A stretch of DNA of 64,000 nucleotides from Arthrobacter sp. 35W. Lineage in GTDB: Bacteria > Actinomycetota > Actinomycetes > Actinomycetales > Micrococcaceae. Position 1 is the first letter of the stretch, and every line of letters starts with the position of its first letter. Location: the NCBI RefSeq assembly GCF_000482545.1, contig NZ_KI519454.1, positions 1,896,954-1,960,953 on the forward strand. The letters are read 5' to 3'. The notes under the pieces were generated by a model. That model was given only the letters and a program-made list of their open reading frames with translations, had not been told where the DNA came from and did no database searches. Both the position numbers and the translations under genes were made by a program. Shown here one piece after another: positions 59,234-64,000 of this stretch.

Positions 59234-59259
59234 GGCAAAGATTCTTGCCGATCTGGCAA
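59234..59259. promoter_or_regulatory. Inverted-repeat operator candidate between divergent genes
   Basis: GGCAA-(6)-TTGCC-(5)-GGCAA, at 59234-59238, 59245-59249 and 59255-59259, in the 72-nt gap. It ends directly before ATG 59261 and suggests autoregulation by the XRE-cupin protein and control of the oxidoreductase. Confidence 0.45.
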
Positions 59260-59260
59260 A

Positions 59261-59872
59261 ATGGCTGCCATGGACGACGCAACTCCCACCACTGAGGCCA
59301 TGCTCGCCACCGTTGGACCGCGGTTGAAGGCCCTGCGGACACAGAAGGGCGCCACCTTGGCCGAGCTCTCGGCCACGACAGGCATCTCCTCCAGCACGCT
59401 GTCTCGCCTCGAATCCGGCCAGCGGCGGCCCGCCCTGGAGCTGCTCCTGCCGTTGGCCCGCGCCTATGGGGTGCCGCTGGACCAGCTGGTCGGCGCGCCG
59501 GAGATCGGCGACCCGCGCATCTATCTGCGCCCCATGCGCCGCCGCGACCAGATCATCCTGCCGCTGTCGCGCAGCGAGGGCGGGCCGCAGGCGTTCAAGC
59601 ACCTGATCCCGGCGTCGGTGCCCGAACGCGATCCCGAGCCCAAGGTGCACGAGGGCAATGAATGGTTGTACGTTCTCCGCGGGTCCCTGCGGCTGGTGCT
59701 GGGCCCGCACGACATCATCCTCTCTGCCGGCGAGGCCGCGGAATTCGACACACGCACGCCGCACTGGTTCGGCCGGGTGGGTGCCGGGGACGTGGAGTTC
59801 CTCTCCCTGTTCGGCCCCCAGGGCGAACGCATGCACGTCCGCGCCGCCCCACCGGGCCGCCTGGACCATTGA
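59261..59872 (+). CDS. XRE-family regulator with cupin sensor domain
   Basis: 203 residues. The helix-turn-helix is LKALRTQKGATLAELSATTGISSSTLSRLE split around residues 24-52, and a C-terminal cupin barrel (VPERDPEPKVHEGNEWLYVL, HDIILSAGEAAEFDTRTPHWFG) follows. Such regulators sense small ligands and control adjacent genes. Starts ATG 59261 or 59270; the second separates it from the inverted repeat. Divergent from the thioredoxin-reductase-like gene and followed 9 nt after the stop by palindromic repeat A. Confidence 0.88.
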   Translation: MAAMDDATPTTEAMLATVGPRLKALRTQKGATLAELSATTGISSSTLSRLESGQRRPALELLLPLARAYGVPLDQLVGAPEIGDPRIYLRPMRRRDQIILPLSRSEGGPQAFKHLIPASVPERDPEPKVHEGNEWLYVLRGSLRLVLGPHDIILSAGEAAEFDTRTPHWFGRVGAGDVEFLSLFGPQGERMHVRAAPPGRLDH

Positions 59873-59880
59873 GCCACGCC

Positions 59881-59947
59881 CCCAACTAGGTGACAGCTAT
59901 CGCACACTCCGGGCGCTGGAACGTGCGATAGCTGTCACCCAGTTGGG
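59881..59947. repeat. Palindromic repeat family A, copy 2
   Basis: 67-bp palindrome with 25-nt arms (24 of 25 paired): 59881-59905 and 59923-59947. The arms begin CCCAACTAGGTGACAGC and include TATCGCAC. It lies between the XRE-cupin gene and the M3 peptidase gene, and matches the 32963-33029 element in order, arm sequence and length. Confidence 0.85.
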
Positions 59948-59994
59948 GCGGGGCGGGGTGGCGGGCACCACATTTGCTGTGAAAGAGTTCCTTC

Positions 59995-62034
59995 ATGACT
60001 GCTGACGCCGCGAGCAACCCGTTCATGACCGAAAGCCCGCTCCCCCATGGGCTGCCCAATTTCGCCGCCATCAGGAACGAACACTATCTGCCGGCCTTTG
60101 CCGCGGGCATGGCGGCCCAGCTGGCCGAGATCGAAGCCATCACCAGCAACCCGGAACTGGCCACCTTCGCCAACACGGTGGTGGACATGGAGCGTTCCGG
60201 CCAGCTGCTGGGCCGTGTGGCCGCCGTGTTCTTCAATGCCAGCAGCGCCCATGCCACCGACTCCATCCAGGCCATCGAGCAGGAGGTGGCTCCACGGCTG
60301 GCCGCCCACGGAGACGACATCTACTTGGATGCGGCCCTCTACCAGCGCTTCCGCGCCGTTCCGGCCGAGGGTCTCGACGCCGAGTCCGCACGCCTGCTCG
60401 AGGAGTACCTGAAGGCGTTCACCCGCGCCGGTGCCCAGCTGGATGCCCCGTCCCAGACCCAGCTGCGCGCACTCAATGCGGAACTGTCGGTGCTGAACAC
60501 GACGTTCTCCCAGGACGTCCTCAAGGACACCAATGATTCGGCCTTGTGGGTGGCCGACGCCGGGGAGCTGGACGGGCTGGGTGCCGACGACATCGCCACC
60601 GCCGCGGAGGCCGCCCGCACGGCGGGGCACGACGCCGGCTACCTGCTGACGCTGATCCTGCCGACCGCCCAGCCGGCCATGGAATCCCTGACCAACCGCG
60701 AGACCCGGCGCCGGCTCTTCGAAGCATCCGTGAACCGTGGCAGCCGCGACAACGACGCCAATGTGCTGGGCACGGCGGCCCGGATGGCGCAGCTGCGGGC
60801 CGAGCGCGCAGCCCTGCTGGGCTTCCCCACCCATGCCGCATTCGCCACGGATGACCAGACGGCGCCGTCGTTGGCCGCCATCCACGACTTGCTGGGCGAG
60901 CTGGCACCGGCAGCCGTCGCCAATGCCAAGAGCGAGGCGGAGCTGCTGGCCGAGGCCGCGGGCCACCCCATCGAGGCGTGGGACTGGGCCTTCTATTCGG
61001 AACAGGTGCGCCGGGACAAGTACGACGTCGACCTGGCCGCCCTCCGGCCGTACTTCGAACTGGAGCGGGTGCTCACCCACGGCGTGTTCTACGCCGCCGA
61101 ACGCCTCTATGGGCTGACGTTCCTCGAGCGCACCGATCTGCCCGGCTACCACCCCGACGTCCGCGTCTGGGAGGTCCTCAATGCCGACGGCAGCTCGCTG
61201 GGCCTTTTTCTGGGCGACTACTACACCCGCGACACCAAGAACGGCGGGGCCTGGATGAACGAATTGGTGGAGCAGTCCCGGCTGTTCGGCCGCCATGCCG
61301 TGGTGGTCAACAATCTGAACATCCCCAAGCCTCCGGAGGGCGAGCCCACGCTGCTCACCTATGACGAGGTGGTGACCTGCTTCCACGAGTTTGGCCATGC
61401 GCTGCACGGGCTGTTCTCCGCGGTGAAGTACCCCCGATTCTCCGGCACCAATGTGCCGCGCGACTTTGTGGAGTACCCGTCCCAGGTGAATGAAATGTGG
61501 ATCCTGTTCGCCGAGGTGGTGGCCAACTACGCCCGCCACCACACCACCGGCGAGCAGCTGCCCGCCGCCGTGATCGCGAAGGTCAAGGCGGCGTCCTTGT
61601 GGGGCCAGGGCTTTGCGACCACCGAATACCTCGGGGCCACGCTGCTGGATCTGGCCTGGCATGAGTTGGAGCCGGGCACTACGGTGGATGATCCCGCAGC
61701 CTTCGAGGCGCAGGCGCTGGCCGACGCCGGGGTGGACCTGCCGCAGATTCCGCCGCGCTACCGCACGGGCTACTTCAAGCACATCTTTGCCGGCGGCTAC
61801 TCGGCGGGCTACTACGCCTACATCTGGAGCGAGGTGCTCGACGCCGACACGGTGGAGTGGTTCAAGGACAACGGCGGCCTGACCCGGGCCAATGGCGACA
61901 TCTTCCGCGCCACGGTGCTGGCCCGCGGGAACTCCGCGGATCCCCTGCAGTCCTTCCGCGACTTCCGCGGGCGCGACGCCGAGCTGGCACCGCTGCTGGC
62001 ACGGCGCGGTTTGGGGCAGCCCGCCCTGGACTAG
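59995..62034 (+). CDS. M3-family oligopeptidase (Dcp/OpdA-like)
   Basis: 679 residues, cytoplasmic metallopeptidase. The zinc motif HEFGH is at 464-468 (VVTCFHEFGHALHGLFSAV) with the glutamate ligand in YPSQVNEMW (~498); FSGTNVPRDFVEYPSQVNEM and GYFKHIFAGGYSAGYYAYIWSEVLDAD are the standard C-terminal M3A signatures. It degrades peptides, probably products of Clp or proteasome or signal peptides. ATG 59995 is preceded by AAAGAG at 7-8 nt. Separated from the upstream gene by palindromic repeat A and followed by a strong bidirectional hairpin. Confidence 0.93.
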   Translation: MTADAASNPFMTESPLPHGLPNFAAIRNEHYLPAFAAGMAAQLAEIEAITSNPELATFANTVVDMERSGQLLGRVAAVFFNASSAHATDSIQAIEQEVAPRLAAHGDDIYLDAALYQRFRAVPAEGLDAESARLLEEYLKAFTRAGAQLDAPSQTQLRALNAELSVLNTTFSQDVLKDTNDSALWVADAGELDGLGADDIATAAEAARTAGHDAGYLLTLILPTAQPAMESLTNRETRRRLFEASVNRGSRDNDANVLGTAARMAQLRAERAALLGFPTHAAFATDDQTAPSLAAIHDLLGELAPAAVANAKSEAELLAEAAGHPIEAWDWAFYSEQVRRDKYDVDLAALRPYFELERVLTHGVFYAAERLYGLTFLERTDLPGYHPDVRVWEVLNADGSSLGLFLGDYYTRDTKNGGAWMNELVEQSRLFGRHAVVVNNLNIPKPPEGEPTLLTYDEVVTCFHEFGHALHGLFSAVKYPRFSGTNVPRDFVEYPSQVNEMWILFAEVVANYARHHTTGEQLPAAVIAKVKAASLWGQGFATTEYLGATLLDLAWHELEPGTTVDDPAAFEAQALADAGVDLPQIPPRYRTGYFKHIFAGGYSAGYYAYIWSEVLDADTVEWFKDNGGLTRANGDIFRATVLARGNSADPLQSFRDFRGRDAELAPLLARRGLGQPALD

Positions 62035-62046
62035 GCCAAACCCTGC

Positions 62047-62096
62047 CACAACGACGTCGGGCACCCTCCGGAAGGAGGGTGCCCGACGTCGTTGTG
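62047..62096. terminator. Bidirectional hairpin between convergent M3 peptidase and ribokinase
   Basis: Perfect 23-bp inverted repeat (62047-62069 / 62074-62096) with the tetraloop GGAA, 12 nt past one stop and 7 nt past the other. It can terminate both units. Confidence 0.75.
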
Positions 62097-62102
62097 TTGA
62101 AG

Positions 62103-62963
62103 CTACGCGGAGACGGTGGTTGCGGCGATGTAGTGTGCCAGCGGTTCCAGCGGCGGCTGGGAGGAGGAATCCCCCACGGCGGCGGCGCCGACGGCGTTGG
62201 CCGCAGCCAATGCCGCGCCGTAGCCCAGCCCGGCGCGCAGGGCCAGCACCAGAGCCGCGCAGAAGGCATCGCCGGCGCCGATGGTGTTGGCCACCGGAAC
62301 CGAGAAGCCGGCGGCCTCGGCCACCTTGACGCCGTGCTCAAACATCGCAGCCCCATCCCCGCCGTAGGTCACGGCGACGAGTTTGGCTTCGGCCAGCGCC
62401 GGGATCAGGGCGTACTCGGTCTCGTTGACGATCACCAGATCGCAGCGCTCCAGCAGTTCCGCGGGCAGCGCCATGGCCGGGGCGGCGTTCAGCGCAAAGT
62501 AGCCGCTGGTCTTCCGTGCTGCCTCGACGACCAAGTCCAGGTCGATTTCCAGCTGGCAGAGCACCGTCTCGTCCGCCGCGAACTCGACGCCGTCCAGGGA
62601 CACCGTCCCGTTGGCGCCGGGGCAGACCACGATCTGGTTCTCGCCGTGGCTGTCCACGTTGATCAGCGCCGTGCCCGTGGGCTCATCCACCCGGGCCACG
62701 TCGGTGGTGTCGACGCCGGCCGCCTCCATCGCCGCCAGCAGGGCAGCGCCGTCGCCGTCCGTGCCCACGGCACCCACCATGCGCGAGCTGCCGCCGAGGC
62801 GGGCCGCGGCCACAGCCTGGTTGGCGCCCTTGCCACCGGGTTGGCGGCGGAGCACGCCGCCGCCCAGAGTCTCCCCCGGGGTGGGCAGGCGCTCGGTGGT
62901 GGCCGTGATGTCCAGATTGATGCTGCCGACAATGGTGAGGGCGGGGCGCGGGTGCTCGGTCAT
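62103..62963 (-). CDS. rbsK: Ribokinase / PfkB-family sugar kinase
   Basis: 286 residues of the PfkB family. GSINLDITATTERLPTPGET and RRQPGGKGANQAVAAARLG at the N-terminus, ALINVDSHGENQIVVCPGAN at the substrate lid, and ANTIGAGDAFCAALVLAL carrying the catalytic Asp. A 5-phosphoribosyl precursor from ribose is the best guess from similarity. ATG 62963 follows AAGGA; the open frame to 63053 is excluded. 32 nt after a GntR regulator and near a nucleoside hydrolase, suggesting ribose released from nucleosides is phosphorylated here. Confidence 0.88.
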   Translation of the reverse strand: MTEHPRPALTIVGSINLDITATTERLPTPGETLGGGVLRRQPGGKGANQAVAAARLGGSSRMVGAVGTDGDGAALLAAMEAAGVDTTDVARVDEPTGTALINVDSHGENQIVVCPGANGTVSLDGVEFAADETVLCQLEIDLDLVVEAARKTSGYFALNAAPAMALPAELLERCDLVIVNETEYALIPALAEAKLVAVTYGGDGAAMFEHGVKVAEAAGFSVPVANTIGAGDAFCAALVLALRAGLGYGAALAAANAVGAAAVGDSSSQPPLEPLAHYIAATTVSA

Positions 62964-62995
62964 GAAGGGTCCTTTGTCTTTGGTGGGTGCCCTCA

Positions 62996-63772
62996 TCAGG
63001 GCTGGAGGGACTGCATGACGGACAGGTGTCCCGCCTTGGCAGTGATGACACATTTGGCCAGATAGAAGAGTTCACCGGACCGGCGCAGGCTCTGGGTGGC
63101 CACCAGCACCGGATCGGCGGGGTCGATGAGCAGCAACGCGGCGCGGCTCGCCCCGGCAGTGCTCAGGCCGATCTGGCATTCGCCATCCAACGCGCCGGCG
63201 CCGGCGGAGTCCAGCACGGCAAGCAGCGTCCGCGCGTCGCCGACGGCGGGATCCGGCTGGCGGGCCAGCAGCTCGTCATGCTCCGGGTTGGAGGCAATGT
63301 GCTCCTGCAGGTGGGCGATGGGCTCGCCGTCGCGCAGCAGTACGCTCTCCCACAGCCAGGACTGCTCCCCCGGTTCCAGGCCGACACGCGGGGCGACAAA
63401 TTCCGACGCCGGCTGCCGGGTGGTCTGGACCCGGTGCAGCGCGATCTGCTGGCCGGGCGCGCGGAAGATGTCATCGAAGGGGGCCACCCGCTCGATGCCG
63501 TGCCGGGGCAGCGCATCGGCCACAAAGCGGCCCACGCCGCGGCGGGCGCGGACCAGGCCGTCCTCCTCCAGCAGCATCAGCGCTTCACGGACCACCGTCC
63601 GGCTGATCTTCATGTGGGCGCCCAGTTCCGTTTCGGTGGGCAGCAGCGAGCCCGGGCGCAGCAAATCCGTTCTGATGGCCTGGGCAATCCGGGAGTACGC
63701 CGCCACCCGCAGGGGCATGCCAGGGGCCGACACCAGTGGTGCCGACAGGAAACTCAATGCTGTGTCCGCCAT
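62996..63772 (-). CDS. GntR/HutC-family regulator with UTRA domain
   Basis: 258 residues. The winged helix AQAIRTDLLRPGSLLPTETELGAHMKISRTVVREAL, split over residues 29-68, is followed by RRGVGRFVADALPRH and a UTRA sensor domain (LEPGEQSWLWESVLLRDGEPIAHLQEHIAS). HutC-type regulators typically bind sugar phosphates or amino compounds and repress neighbouring genes. It leads the rbsK unit and diverges from a nucleoside hydrolase gene, with a palindrome in the gap. Ligand unknown. Confidence 0.88.
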   Translation of the reverse strand: MADTALSFLSAPLVSAPGMPLRVAAYSRIAQAIRTDLLRPGSLLPTETELGAHMKISRTVVREALMLLEEDGLVRARRGVGRFVADALPRHGIERVAPFDDIFRAPGQQIALHRVQTTRQPASEFVAPRVGLEPGEQSWLWESVLLRDGEPIAHLQEHIASNPEHDELLARQPDPAVGDARTLLAVLDSAGAGALDGECQIGLSTAGASRAALLLIDPADPVLVATQSLRRSGELFYLAKCVITAKAGHLSVMQSLQP

Positions 63773-63839
63773 GCGCTCCTCGCTTCACTGGCTGCGGCCG
63801 TAGGGCCCTTCAACACTACTGTACGGCTTGTCCCCGCCC

Positions 63840-63859
63840 GTTATACATGGTTGTATAAC
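63840..63859. promoter_or_regulatory. Palindromic operator candidate for the GntR/HutC regulator
   Basis: Perfect 8-bp arms GTTATACA and TGTATAAC with a 4-nt TGGT spacer, in the 127-nt divergent gap. The GTnnTAC-type symmetry suits GntR/HutC sites. It lies 41 nt before the nucleoside hydrolase start. Confidence 0.6.
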
Positions 63860-63899
63860 AACTAGATTCTTATCATCCCCGACCAGGAGCAACCGCCGC

Positions 63900-64000
63900 A
63901 TGAGTGAGCAAACAGCCGTCCCCCTCTATCTGGACTGCGACACCGGCATTGACGACGCCCTGGCCGTGGGCTACCTGCTCGCCTCCACCAAGGCGAACCT
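63900..64000 (+). CDS. Nucleoside hydrolase, partial (5' end only)
   Basis: The first 33 residues only; the gene continues past the right edge. YLDCDTGIDDALAVGYLL contains the DxDxGxDD metal-binding motif at residues 12-19 of inosine-uridine nucleoside hydrolases, which split the N-glycosidic bond to base and ribose. ATG 63900 with AGGAG upstream. The divergent GntR/rbsK genes suggest a ribonucleoside salvage unit. Confidence 0.85.
   Translation, partial: MSEQTAVPLYLDCDTGIDDALAVGYLLASTKAN

Overview
High-GC DNA, dense GTG/TTG starts, 1-4 nt gene overlaps and actinobacterial marker genes (mIHF-type factor, DUF6167 and DUF948 proteins, acVLRF1, a helicase-motif-less PriA, the mltG-aro block) place this window in a Micrococcales actinobacterium, most likely Arthrobacter or a close relative. 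This is inferred from gene content and order only.

Region 1 (1-14.3 kb, minus strand) is a nucleotide and housekeeping block. The pyrimidine operon pyrR-pyrB-pyrC-(PH-like membrane protein)-carA-carB-pyrF is overlapped end to end and closes with a hairpin. It is followed by mihF-gmk-rpoZ-coaBC, metK and the 5' part of priA, which runs off the left edge. A PrsW-type protease diverges at 14.4 kb. Region 2 (15.9-29.3 kb, minus) runs rarA, rpsD, DUF948, DUF6167, alaS, ruvX, mltG, aroE, aroC, aroK, aroB, a TPR protein, efp and nusB. Region 3 (29.4-47.8 kb) holds acVLRF1, a GNAT enzyme, aspS, hisS, a cyclophilin, a DUF349 protein, an orphan AbiEi-like protein, relA, secF-secD-yajC, ruvB-ruvA-ruvC, yebC and pdxT.

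Region 4 (47.9-64 kb) is accessory. It opens with an 894-residue asparagine synthase whose C-terminal ~240 residues look like a CofE/F420-0:glutamate-ligase-type domain, the most unusual gene here. Then come a PaiB-like protein, an EamA exporter and a MocR regulator with overlapping divergent start codons, a DUF1990 protein, a lipoprotein, a RibD-C reductase, an APH-type kinase, a GNAT enzyme, a decayed 2'-5' RNA ligase, a methyltransferase with a thioredoxin-reductase-like enzyme and a divergent XRE-cupin regulator, an M3 peptidase, a ribokinase with a UTRA-type GntR regulator, and the start of a nucleoside hydrolase.

Two families of long palindromic intergenic repeats each occur twice (32963/59881 and 50676/54336). 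Most convergent or operon-end junctions carry long near-perfect hairpins. Several genes have a TAnnnT box only 5-8 nt before the start codon, suggesting leaderless transcripts. I recognised no rRNA, tRNA, CRISPR array, insertion sequence or prophage. No stretch over 300 bases lacks a gene.
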